From RYN-230 sp036497945 (GTDB lineage Bacteria; Actinomycetota; Actinomycetes; Streptosporangiales; Streptosporangiaceae): DNA of 64,000 bases. Made by a program: the position numbers and the translations under genes. Positions within the stretch are counted from its first letter, which is position 1. Each line of letters begins with the position of its first letter. The notes below the pieces were generated by a model that saw only the letters and a list, made by a program, of their open reading frames with translations, had not been told where the DNA came from and ran no database searches. The stretch spans positions 8,195 to 72,194 of the forward strand of contig DASXIN010000076.1 of NCBI GenBank assembly GCA_036497945.1, in the 5' to 3' direction. Of the stretch, positions 26,256 to 33,106 are shown in pieces.

Positions 26256-27077
26256 GGCGATGAGCCGCTGGGCCGTCCCGCCGGTGATGGCCGCCCGGGC
26301 CTCCGCCGAGATCCCCCCATCGGCGCCGCCCAGGCCGGCCAGCAGGCCGGACACGGTCAGCCCGGTGTTGGGCGCGTCCGAGCCGAACAGCACCTTGCCC
26401 GCCACCGCGGCCAGCGCGGCCGGGGCCGGCCGGACCGGCTGGTGCAGCACCGGGGTCAGGTCGGCGTGCACCCAGGGATGCTCGGCCACCAGCCGCAGCG
26501 CTACGTCGCTGGCCGCGTGCCCGCAGTGCGCGATGATGATGCGGGCCTCCGGGTGGCGCCGGGCCACGGTGGCCACCGGTGCCAGTTCGGCCGCCTCGGT
26601 CTGCCCGTCCGGCGCGTGCCCGGCGTGCAGCACGACCGGCAGCGCCACCGCCGACACGTACTCCCAGACCGGGTCGAGGCGCCGGTCGTCGGGGGCGAAG
26701 TCACCTACCGAGCAGTGCAGCTTGAGCACCCGCAGGCCGAGGTCCTGCACCGCGGCGCGGACCAGGTCGGCTGGGCGGTCGTCGGCCGGGTGCACCGTGC
26801 AGCCGCCGATTACCTTGACGGCGCCGTCCGCGTGCGCGGCGGCGAACCGGGCCATGGCCTGGTTGAGGTCGCCCGCCGAGCCGGGCCGCCGCGCGTAGGG
26901 CAGCGACCACGCCTCGGTGATCCCCTCGGCGGCCAGCCGGTCGCACACCTCCGCCGGGTCAGCCGGGTAGGCGAACCCGTCGCCGGGGAAGCCGCGGGCG
27001 AAGAAGAAATCGCGGATCGCGGCCTGCAGCCGGGGCGGCAGCAGGTGGACATGAGCGTCGACGACGGGGCTGGGCAC
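26241..27077 (-). CDS. Metal-dependent amidohydrolase family (TIM barrel) protein
   Basis: This 278-residue protein begins PVVDAHVHLLPPRLQ, where the His-x-His is a metal site. It has KLHCSVGDF, VLHAGHAPDG, IIAHCGH and LFGSDAPNTG with the terminal Asp, typical of the amidohydrolase-2 group (ACMSD and related decarboxylases or lactonases). It is shorter than ACMSD. The GTG at 27077 is used. The substrate is unknown. Confidence 0.85.
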   Translation of the reverse strand: MPSPVVDAHVHLLPPRLQAAIRDFFFARGFPGDGFAYPADPAEVCDRLAAEGITEAWSLPYARRPGSAGDLNQAMARFAAAHADGAVKVIGGCTVHPADDRPADLVRAAVQDLGLRVLKLHCSVGDFAPDDRRLDPVWEYVSAVALPVVLHAGHAPDGQTEAAELAPVATVARRHPEARIIIAHCGHAASDVALRLVAEHPWVHADLTPVLHQPVRPAPAALAAVAGKVLFGSDAPNTGLTVSGLLAGLGGADGGISAEARAAITGGTAQRLIAGVRA

Positions 27078-27207
27078 CCGTCCGGTTTACCCGGTCCAGG
27101 TAACCTGTTGACACCCGGGTGCCGGTCAGGCAAGGCTCACGAGTGTTCGAGAAAGTATTCGAAATAACGTGACAGGCTCACAGTATGTCGCTACTATGGT
27201 CGGGTAG

Positions 27208-27282
27208 CCGGAGTTCCCCAGTCCGGGCGGGGGGTGTTCAGGTGCCAGCCCCCCGGCACCGCCTCCCGCCCGGACACTCCGG
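27208..27282. other. Long nested inverted-repeat structure in an intergenic region
   Basis: The 3' side 27265-27282 pairs without interruption to GTCCGGGCGGG (27221-27231) and CCGGAGT (27208-27214), with a six-base bulge between them. An inner 6-bp hairpin (GGTGCC 27241-27246 / GGCACC 27255-27260) sits in the loop. It lies between divergent genes (27077 minus, 27364 plus), so it may be a cis-acting leader, a small RNA or a double operator. No known riboswitch was recognised. Confidence 0.5.
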
Positions 27283-27363
27283 CCAAGCCCAGGGTCAGGC
27301 AGCGAGTTCAGCTGCGGCAGTCTGAACGGACCACGCGGGGCCGGCTGGTGGTAGGTTCCACTC

Positions 27364-28791
27364 GTGTCCGCGCCTGATCTCCGCGCGGCCGGCCAGACCG
27401 GATCCGGGGCGCAGCCGCCGCCGACCGCAGACCATGGCGTCCGTGCCGTGCTCGCCGACCTGTTCCCGGCGCCGGCCGAGCCAGCCCCCCGTGCTGGCCT
27501 GCCGCGCTGGGCGTTCCTGCTCGTCCAGGTCGCTGTGGTCGCCCTCGGCGCGGTGCTGATGCTGGCCCGTTTCGGCGGCAGGCCGGTCTGGGAGAGCGTC
27601 TGGGCTGAGGACCCGGGCATCTACCTGCCCTGGGCGCTCGCGCATCCCTGGCACCTGCTCCAGTCCTATGGCGGGTACCTGCAGTTTGTCCCGCGCCTGA
27701 TCGGCCAGGTGGCCGCGCTGGTGCCGATCAGGGATGCCTCGGTCGCCTTCGCGGTCTGCGGCGCTCTGGTCGCATCCGCGTGCGGGCTGTTCGCTTACCA
27801 CGCCAGCGAGGGCCAGGTCAGCTCGCGCTGGCTCCGCGCCCTGGTCGGCCTGTCCGTGGTGCTGCTGCCGGTGGCGCAGCTCGAGATCGCCGACAACGGC
27901 GTCAATACCATCTGGTACTTGCTCGTCGCCCTGTTCTGGGCCGCGCTGTGGCGACCGCGCACTAGGACCGGCGCAGCAGTCGCCCTGGTCGTGGCGTTCG
28001 CCGCGGCCGCCTCCACCTCGCTCGCCCTCGTCTTCGCGCCGCTGTTCGCGGCCCGGGCGATCGTGGTGCCGCGGCGCCTCCGGGAGCACACTGCGACCGC
28101 CGGCTGGGCGCTCGGCTGCGTGCTGCAGGTCCTGATCATCCTGACCAGTCACCTGTCCCGGTTGCGACCTCATAATCCGTTCAACGCGGTGCTGTACTAC
28201 GCGCACGAGGTCCTGCTGCCGGCCCTTGGCTGGCACATTTCCTGGCACCTGCGCCACCTTCTGGGGGTGAACGGAGCCACTGCCCTCGTAGGCGGCTTGA
28301 TCGTCGTGGTGCTCGCCGCCGCGGTTGTCACGCAGCCCGGGCGGTGCCGGGTGTTCGTGCTCACCGCCGTGCTGACCGGCCTCGTGTTCACGGCGGTCAC
28401 CTCGGCGCTCGCCTGGGGCGGGCCGGCCCAGCCAGTCACGGTGCACGCGGAACACGGCGCCCGGTATTCCACGCTGCCCATCCTGCTGCTCGATGCGGCA
28501 CTAATCGTGGCGGCCGATGCCTTCGCGCGCCGGTGGTGGCCGCGCCCCCGGGCCATCGCCGCCGTCGCCGTGCTGATAGCGGTCCTGGCCGCCGGCTGGG
28601 CCACGGACTTCCGTTACCCGGTTCGCCGCTACGCCGGACCTGCGTCAGCCTGGGCGCACACGGCTGACAAGTGGCTTCGCTACTGCCAGCACCGGCCGGC
28701 CGGGACGATCACGGTCAGGTTCACTGACTGGTGGGGACTAGGACCGTCCGAACTGGACACTACGTTCAAGTGCACTAGCCTGCGCCGCTGA
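27364..28791 (+). CDS. Polytopic membrane protein, possibly GT-C-like
   Basis: This 475-residue protein has a cytoplasmic Pro/Ala-rich N-terminus and then about nine to ten membrane segments. WAEDPGIYLPWALAHPW after the first helix resembles the acidic extracytoplasmic loop of lipid-linked sugar (GT-C) transferases, but the match is weak. A short polar C-terminus with WWGLGPSELDTTFKC follows. It starts with a GTG. Function is not recognised; an envelope glycan role is a guess. Confidence 0.75.
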   Translation: MSAPDLRAAGQTGSGAQPPPTADHGVRAVLADLFPAPAEPAPRAGLPRWAFLLVQVAVVALGAVLMLARFGGRPVWESVWAEDPGIYLPWALAHPWHLLQSYGGYLQFVPRLIGQVAALVPIRDASVAFAVCGALVASACGLFAYHASEGQVSSRWLRALVGLSVVLLPVAQLEIADNGVNTIWYLLVALFWAALWRPRTRTGAAVALVVAFAAAASTSLALVFAPLFAARAIVVPRRLREHTATAGWALGCVLQVLIILTSHLSRLRPHNPFNAVLYYAHEVLLPALGWHISWHLRHLLGVNGATALVGGLIVVVLAAAVVTQPGRCRVFVLTAVLTGLVFTAVTSALAWGGPAQPVTVHAEHGARYSTLPILLLDAALIVAADAFARRWWPRPRAIAAVAVLIAVLAAGWATDFRYPVRRYAGPASAWAHTADKWLRYCQHRPAGTITVRFTDWWGLGPSELDTTFKCTSLRR

Positions 28792-28828
28792 CCCGGCGGG
28801 CGGCAGTTTTGGCTGCGCCCGTGGGGGG

Positions 28829-29587
28829 TTAGATGAGGATGCGTCCGCCATCGACGTACAGGATGTGGCCGGTGATGAACGTGGCCCGGTCCGAGGCCAG
28901 GAAGGACACCACGTCGGCCACCTCGGCCGAGGTGCCCAGCCGGCCGGCCGGGACCAGGCTGACCAGGTCTTCCCGGATGCTGGGCTGGGCCAGGTAATCC
29001 CGGGTCAGGTCGGTCTCGATATAGCCGGGCGCGACCGCGTTCACCGTGACGCCGCGCTGCGCCCACTCCCGGGCCATCACCCGGACCAGCTGGTTCATGC
29101 CGCCCTTGGTGGCCGCGTAGGGCGCGTGGTGGGCATGCGCGAGCAGCCCGGACACCGAGGACAGGAAGATCATCCGTCCGTACCCGGCGGCGCACATCTC
29201 CCGGCCGACCGCCTGCCCGGTCCAGTACGCGCTGGACAGGTTCAGGCTGACCAGATCGGCCCAGGCGGTGTCGTCGAGTTCCAGGATGGGGAGCCGGTTG
29301 TTCCGGCCAACCGCGTGCAGGAACACTTGGATGGACCCCAGCCGTCCTGCCGCCTCCTTGACGATGTGCCGGCACGCCTCCGGGTCGGTCAGGTCGGCGG
29401 CCAGCCCCTCGAGGTGTCCGCCATGCTCGTGAACCCGCTCTTCCAACTGGGTGAGCCTGGCTTGGTCCACGTCGACGGCCAGCACCCGCGCACCCAGTTC
29501 AGCCAGCGCGAACGCACTCGCCGCACCCAGTCCGCCCGCCCCGGCCACCAGCGCGGTACGGCCGCGCAACCCAAGCCAGTCATTCAT
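28829..29587 (-). CDS. Short-chain dehydrogenase/reductase
   Basis: This 252-residue SDR has the cofactor motif VAGAGGLGAASAFA, catalytic Ser in FLSSVSG and Tyr-x-x-x-Lys in APYAATKGG, and PGYIETDLTR. The Asp in AVDVDQARL after strand 2 suggests NAD. The ATG at 29587 with GGAG nine bases upstream is chosen; two earlier in-frame starts (29644, 29698) would run the coding region through the palindromes of the control region. It is divergent from the IclR gene. Confidence 0.88.
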   Translation of the reverse strand: MNDWLGLRGRTALVAGAGGLGAASAFALAELGARVLAVDVDQARLTQLEERVHEHGGHLEGLAADLTDPEACRHIVKEAAGRLGSIQVFLHAVGRNNRLPILELDDTAWADLVSLNLSSAYWTGQAVGREMCAAGYGRMIFLSSVSGLLAHAHHAPYAATKGGMNQLVRVMAREWAQRGVTVNAVAPGYIETDLTRDYLAQPSIREDLVSLVPAGRLGTSAEVADVVSFLASDRATFITGHILYVDGGRILI

Positions 29588-29633
29588 CCGCGGTCGCTCC
29601 ACTACCTGACCATTCACGGCCTGATCGCGTGGT

Positions 29634-29652
29634 ACTTTCGACATGTGAAAGT
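29634..29652. promoter_or_regulatory. Palindrome ACTTTC-N7-GAAAGT
   Basis: A perfect 6-bp inverted repeat with a 7-base centre lies in the SDR-IclR control region and is a candidate operator. Confidence 0.5.
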
Positions 29653-29670
29653 CGATTTCTACTCTAGTCC

Positions 29671-29687
29671 CAGACCTTAGAGGTCTG
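29671..29687. promoter_or_regulatory. Palindrome CAGACCT-TAG-AGGTCTG
   Basis: A perfect 7-bp inverted repeat with a 3-base centre lies midway between the divergent SDR and IclR genes. IclR regulators commonly bind such 13-17-bp palindromes. Confidence 0.55.
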
Positions 29688-29715
29688 CGGCTACGCATGT
29701 CCAGATGGCCTAATC

Positions 29716-29729
29716 AGCTTGATCAAGCT
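29716..29729. promoter_or_regulatory. Palindrome AGCTTGATCAAGCT
   Basis: A perfect 14-bp palindrome lies 27 bases before the IclR start and is a candidate autoregulatory site. Confidence 0.5.
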
Positions 29730-29756
29730 CAGCCTGATACCCAAGGGGGACACCAC

Positions 29757-30572
29757 ATGCCCGCGTCGGCGAGTCCCGCGCGCGGCGGAACGGGCGGCGC
29801 GCCGCCTGACTACCGGGTCGAGGCGCTGGCCAAAGGGCTGCGGGTGCTGTCGGTCTTCACCGAGCAGCGCCCCACCTGGCGCATCACCGACATCGCCGCG
29901 CAGGTATCGCTCCCGCTGCCGACCGCCTACCGGATCGTCATGACGCTGACCGCGGAGGGCTACCTGGATCACCTGCCGTCCGGGGAGTACCGGCCGGGCG
30001 TGCGGGTGCTGACTCTGGGCACCGCCGCGCTGCGCAGCCTCGACCTGGTCGAGCTGGCCACGCCCAAGCTGCAGGAACTGGCCAACAGCACCGGCGAGAC
30101 GGTGAACCTGGCCGTGCTGACCGGAGACCAGGTGCTGTACCTGGTGCGGCTGCGCAACTCCGATCTGGTCACGGCCAACATCCGGGTCGGGTCGCTGCTG
30201 CCTGCCGTGCACACCTCGATCGGCAAGCTGCTGCTGGCCTACCTGGACGACGACGACCTGGAGAAGGCCATCACGCCGCAGTCGTTCACCGGCACCGCCG
30301 GGCCGAACGCCAAGCGCAGCGTGGATGAGCTGCGCCCCGAACTGGCCGCGATCCGCGCCCAGGGCTGGGCCACCCAGGACGAGGAACTGGCCTACGGCCT
30401 GCGCTCGGTGGCTGCCCCGGTGCGCGGCGAGAGCGGCGCCGTGGTGGCCGGCGCCAACCTGGCCGTGCCGTCCCGCGACTGGCCTGCCGCCCGGATCACC
30501 AGCGAGCTGAAGCCCGCAGTGCTGGACACCTGCGCGCAGATCTCCCGCCTGCTCGGCTACCGCGGAAGGTGA
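29757..30572 (+). CDS. IclR-family transcriptional regulator
   Basis: This 271-residue protein has an N-terminal winged helix (about 20-80: RVEALAKGLRVLSVF, ITDIAAQVSLPLPTAYRIVMTL, GEYRPGVRVLTLG). The IclR effector domain (about 95-265) has GETVNLAVLTGDQVLYLVR, HTSIGKLLLAYL and GWATQDEELAYGLRSVAAPVR. The ATG at 29757 has AGGGGG eight bases upstream. It overlaps the next gene by four bases and is divergent from the SDR, so it probably controls both. Ligands of the family are often aromatic or short organic acids. Confidence 0.92.
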   Translation: MPASASPARGGTGGAPPDYRVEALAKGLRVLSVFTEQRPTWRITDIAAQVSLPLPTAYRIVMTLTAEGYLDHLPSGEYRPGVRVLTLGTAALRSLDLVELATPKLQELANSTGETVNLAVLTGDQVLYLVRLRNSDLVTANIRVGSLLPAVHTSIGKLLLAYLDDDDLEKAITPQSFTGTAGPNAKRSVDELRPELAAIRAQGWATQDEELAYGLRSVAAPVRGESGAVVAGANLAVPSRDWPAARITSELKPAVLDTCAQISRLLGYRGR

Positions 30573-31147
30573 CCGGCGGCATGGCGCGACTGCCCAAACT
30601 GCAACCCCACATGCTCAACGCCGGCCAGCAGCAGCTGTACGCGGCCATGACGGGGGGGCCGCGGGGTGGCGGCAACCAGCCGTTCCGGCTGGTCGACGAG
30701 ACGGGCGCGCTCACCGGCCCGTTCAACGCGATGCTGCTGCAGCCCGCCGTCGGCCAGGCGTTGCAGGCCCTGGGCGCGGCGCTGCGGTATCAGGGCAGCC
30801 TGCCCGACCGGGCCCGGGAGCTGGCCATCCTGATCGTGGCCGCGCACACCGAGTGCGAGTTCGAGCAGCACGCGCACGAGGCCGCGGGCCGCCGGGCCGG
30901 GCTGAGCGACGCGGATCTGGCCGCCATCCGGGCCGGCCAGGAGCCGGACCTGGCCGACCCGGCGGAGCGTGCCCTGGTCCGCGCGGCGTGGCTGCTGGCC
31001 AGGACGGGCGACCTGACCGACGAGCAGTACGCCGCGGCCGAAGCGGAGCTAGGCCCAGCCGGCCTGTTCGAGCTGACCACGCTGGTCGGCTACTACGCCA
31101 CGCTGGCCCTGCAGCTGCGGGTGTTCCGGGTAGCTCCTCCCCTTTGA
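30569..31147 (+). CDS. Carboxymuconolactone decarboxylase family protein
   Basis: This 192-residue all-helical protein has the CMD/AhpD-type motif, RELAILIVAAHTECEFEQHAHEA, with Glu, Cys and His in the usual spacing. The second Cys of AhpD-type peroxidases is absent, so a thiol peroxidase role is less likely than a decarboxylase-like or uncharacterised role. The GTG at 30569 overlaps the IclR stop (GTGA), implying co-expression and a role in the pathway the regulator governs. Confidence 0.85.
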   Translation: MTGGMARLPKLQPHMLNAGQQQLYAAMTGGPRGGGNQPFRLVDETGALTGPFNAMLLQPAVGQALQALGAALRYQGSLPDRARELAILIVAAHTECEFEQHAHEAAGRRAGLSDADLAAIRAGQEPDLADPAERALVRAAWLLARTGDLTDEQYAAAEAELGPAGLFELTTLVGYYATLALQLRVFRVAPPL

Positions 31148-31207
31148 GCCTCCTGGGCGCACCGATACGTCCCCGGCCGGATACAGCTAGCCAACCGGCA
31201 GGCACGT

Positions 31208-31246
31208 AAAAGGCGCTGAACCCACCAGGTGGGTTCAGCGCCTTTT
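31208..31246. terminator. Bidirectional Rho-independent terminator
   Basis: AAAAGGCGCTGAACCCACC and its exact complement flank a two-base loop, with AAAA on one side and TTTT on the other. It lies between the convergent CMD and UspA genes and can serve both. Confidence 0.93.
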
Positions 31247-31259
31247 GGACGCTGACGGC

Positions 31260-31703
31260 TCAGCTGGGGGATGCCGATGGCACGACCACCACCGGGCACG
31301 GCGCATGCTGAGTGACCTGGCTGCTCACCGAGCCGAGCCGCAGGCGGCCGAAGCCACCACTGCCGCGGGCCCCGACCACCAGCAGGTCCGCGTCTCCACC
31401 CGCCTTGATCAGTTCCTCGGCCGGCACCCCGTTGACCGCGTCGACGGTCACCGCCGGGCGCTCGCTGGCGACGATCTGGCTGGCCAGCTTGTCCACGCTC
31501 TCCCGGGCCGCGGCCCGGGCCTTGTCCACATCGCCCTCATCGGCCGGGTAGATGATCGGGGTCCGGGTCCACATGCTCTTCGCGACCGGGTGCACGGCCA
31601 GCACGGTGAGCGGGGCGTGACGTAGTGCGGCCTCCTTCAGCGCCCACTCGATTGCACGCTCGGAGTGAGCCGATCCGTCAAACCCAACGACTATTCCAGG
31701 CAT
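31260..31703 (-). CDS. Universal stress protein, single domain
   Basis: This 147-residue UspA-fold protein begins IVVGFDGSAHSERAIEWA and has the ATP-binding loop GARGSGGFGRLRLGSVSSQVTQHAPCPVVVV. AGGAGG six bases before the ATG at 31703 fixes the start. An inverted repeat GTGAC-N5-GTCAC lies at 31782-31796 about 80 bases upstream. It belongs to a block with two more Usp proteins. Confidence 0.93.
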   Translation of the reverse strand: MPGIVVGFDGSAHSERAIEWALKEAALRHAPLTVLAVHPVAKSMWTRTPIIYPADEGDVDKARAAARESVDKLASQIVASERPAVTVDAVNGVPAEELIKAGGDADLLVVGARGSGGFGRLRLGSVSSQVTQHAPCPVVVVPSASPS

Positions 31704-31781
31704 CGCTGCCTCCTGACGCATTACCTGGCCGGGTCAGCCGCCACGGCCCTGACATGTAGAACTTAGGCCCCAGGGGCTGCT

Positions 31782-31796
31782 GTGACTAGAGGTCAC
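31782..31796. promoter_or_regulatory. Inverted repeat GTGAC-N5-GTCAC upstream of usp
   Basis: A perfect 5-bp inverted repeat lies about 80 bases before the Usp start. It resembles a DosR box in spacing but differs in the second base of each arm and in centre length. Confidence 0.35.
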
Positions 31797-31840
31797 TGCG
31801 CCGGCCGCCGAGCGGGGGTGGCTGGGGGTACCGGGGGCCG

Positions 31841-32371
31841 CTAGCTGAACGCGCCGGCCAGGCGGCGGACCAGGCCCGGGGCCAGGCGGCGGACGTGCTG
31901 CGGGCTGACCGCGACCACCGGGCAGGGCGCCGACCGCAGGCAGGCCCGGGCCACCGGGCCGAGGTCGCTGGACGCGCGGCCTGGGCCATCTTCGGCCGCC
32001 TGGCTGCCGCCGAGCACCAGCAGCTCGGCGCCGACCGCGCCGTGCAACAGCACCTGGACGGCCGGCCCTTCGGCCACTTCGAGCAGCGGCCCCACGGTGC
32101 CCAGCGCATCCCGGGTGGCATCCAATCCCTGCTGGACCACGGTGTGCAGCAGCTCCTCGGCGGCGTCCTGCTCGTCGTGTCCGGCACGCGCGCCGGGCGC
32201 GTACGGCGCCCGGCCCCGGGCGGCCGGCTGCCAGGCGTGCACCGCGTGCAGCACCGCCCCGCGCAGCTCGGCTTCCCGGGCAGCCCAGGTCACCGCGGCC
32301 GCCGAGGCGGCCGACCCGGCCACGCCGACTACGATCCGCCGCGCTGCCGCGGCCGCCGCAGTACGTCCCAT
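31841..32371 (-). CDS. Universal stress protein with degenerate nucleotide loop
   Basis: This 176-residue Usp begins RIVVGVAGSAASAAAVTWAAREAELRGA and ends with CLRSAPCPVVAVSPQHVRRLAPG. The glycine-rich loop reads LVLGGSQAAEDGPGRASSDLGPVA, lacking the usual G-x2-G-x9-G-S spacing, so ATP binding is doubtful. The ATG at 32371 has GGGAGGG about nine bases upstream. It is divergent from the PPOX gene across a DosR-like box. Confidence 0.88.
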   Translation of the reverse strand: MGRTAAAAAARRIVVGVAGSAASAAAVTWAAREAELRGAVLHAVHAWQPAARGRAPYAPGARAGHDEQDAAEELLHTVVQQGLDATRDALGTVGPLLEVAEGPAVQVLLHGAVGAELLVLGGSQAAEDGPGRASSDLGPVARACLRSAPCPVVAVSPQHVRRLAPGLVRRLAGAFS

Positions 32372-32662
32372 CGTGCGATCCCTCCCGGTGGTCACCGGTT
32401 TGCTTGCTTCCGGTCACAGCCTGACTCAGTCGCGCCCGGCGCGCTAGGCGCAAAGGTCCGCTAAACGGTAAAAGTGTCCTTAACGACCTTGGGCCAACCG
32501 GCGCTGGCCGGGGCCGGACCGATGCTCGGCCGCCGCGCGCCGGGACCAACGTCCCATCCCGGGCGGGACCTCGGACCGCTGCGCCCGGCGGCGCCGGGGG
32601 CCCAGCATGGGAGAGGCAGCCCAGCCGCCGCCACCAGCCCAGCGCGGCACCGGAGGTGAACC
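32372..32662. other. Divergent control region
   Basis: No gene is supported. The region holds the DosR-like box at 32542-32555 and serves the divergent Usp and PPOX genes. Confidence 0.6.
32542..32555. promoter_or_regulatory. DosR/DevR-like box
   Basis: GGGAC-CAAC-GTCCC is a perfect core match to the dormancy-regulator box (GGGAC-N4-GTCCC). A weaker copy, GGGAC-CTCG-GACCG, follows at 32565. It lies 107 bases before the PPOX start and 171 bases from the divergent Usp start. Confidence 0.55.
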
Positions 32663-33106
32663 GTGACAGCCAGGCAGCAGGCCGACATCGGCGGGATGAC
32701 CGTGACAGCCAGGCCGGCACTGCGCAGCCTGTCGCCGGAGGAGTGCTATGAGCTCATAGCGACCGGCCGGATCGGGCGCGTGGTGTTCAGCACCGCGGAC
32801 GGACCGGTGGCGTTCCCGGTCAACTACGCCATGGCACGGCAGGTGGTGGTGCTGCGCACTGGTGCGGACACCGAACTGGCCGCCCGGCTGGACTGCCCAG
32901 TGGGCTTCGAGGTAGACCATCTCGACGAGGCGCTGAGCCAGGGGTGGAGCGTACTGGTGACCGGCCGCGCGGCCCGGGTGAAGAGTGAACAGCAGGTGCG
33001 CCGGCTGGAGGCGCGAACCGGCCTGCAACCGTGGGCAGGCGGCGCCCGCGACGTTTACGTACAGATCACCCCGTACCGGATCACTGGCCGGCGGATCTCC
33101 GGCTGA
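32663..33106 (+). CDS. Pyridoxamine 5'-phosphate oxidase-fold (PPOX) flavin/F420-binding protein
   Basis: This 147-residue split-barrel protein has LSPEECYELIATGRIGRVVFSTADGPVAFPVNYAMARQVVVLRTGADTE, then VGFEVDHLDEALSQGWSVLVTGRA. This group occurs often in mycobacterial and other actinobacterial dormancy regulons; the cofactor could be FMN or F420. GGAGG precedes the GTG at 32663. Its 3' end overlaps the convergent GH65 gene by 26 bases. Confidence 0.88.
   Translation: MTARQQADIGGMTVTARPALRSLSPEECYELIATGRIGRVVFSTADGPVAFPVNYAMARQVVVLRTGADTELAARLDCPVGFEVDHLDEALSQGWSVLVTGRAARVKSEQQVRRLEARTGLQPWAGGARDVYVQITPYRITGRRISG

Noticed and set aside
27095..27106. AACCTGTT near the amidohydrolase start as a second KstR site
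   Set aside because: Only the AACNNGTT core matches; the outer T and A of the consensus are missing.
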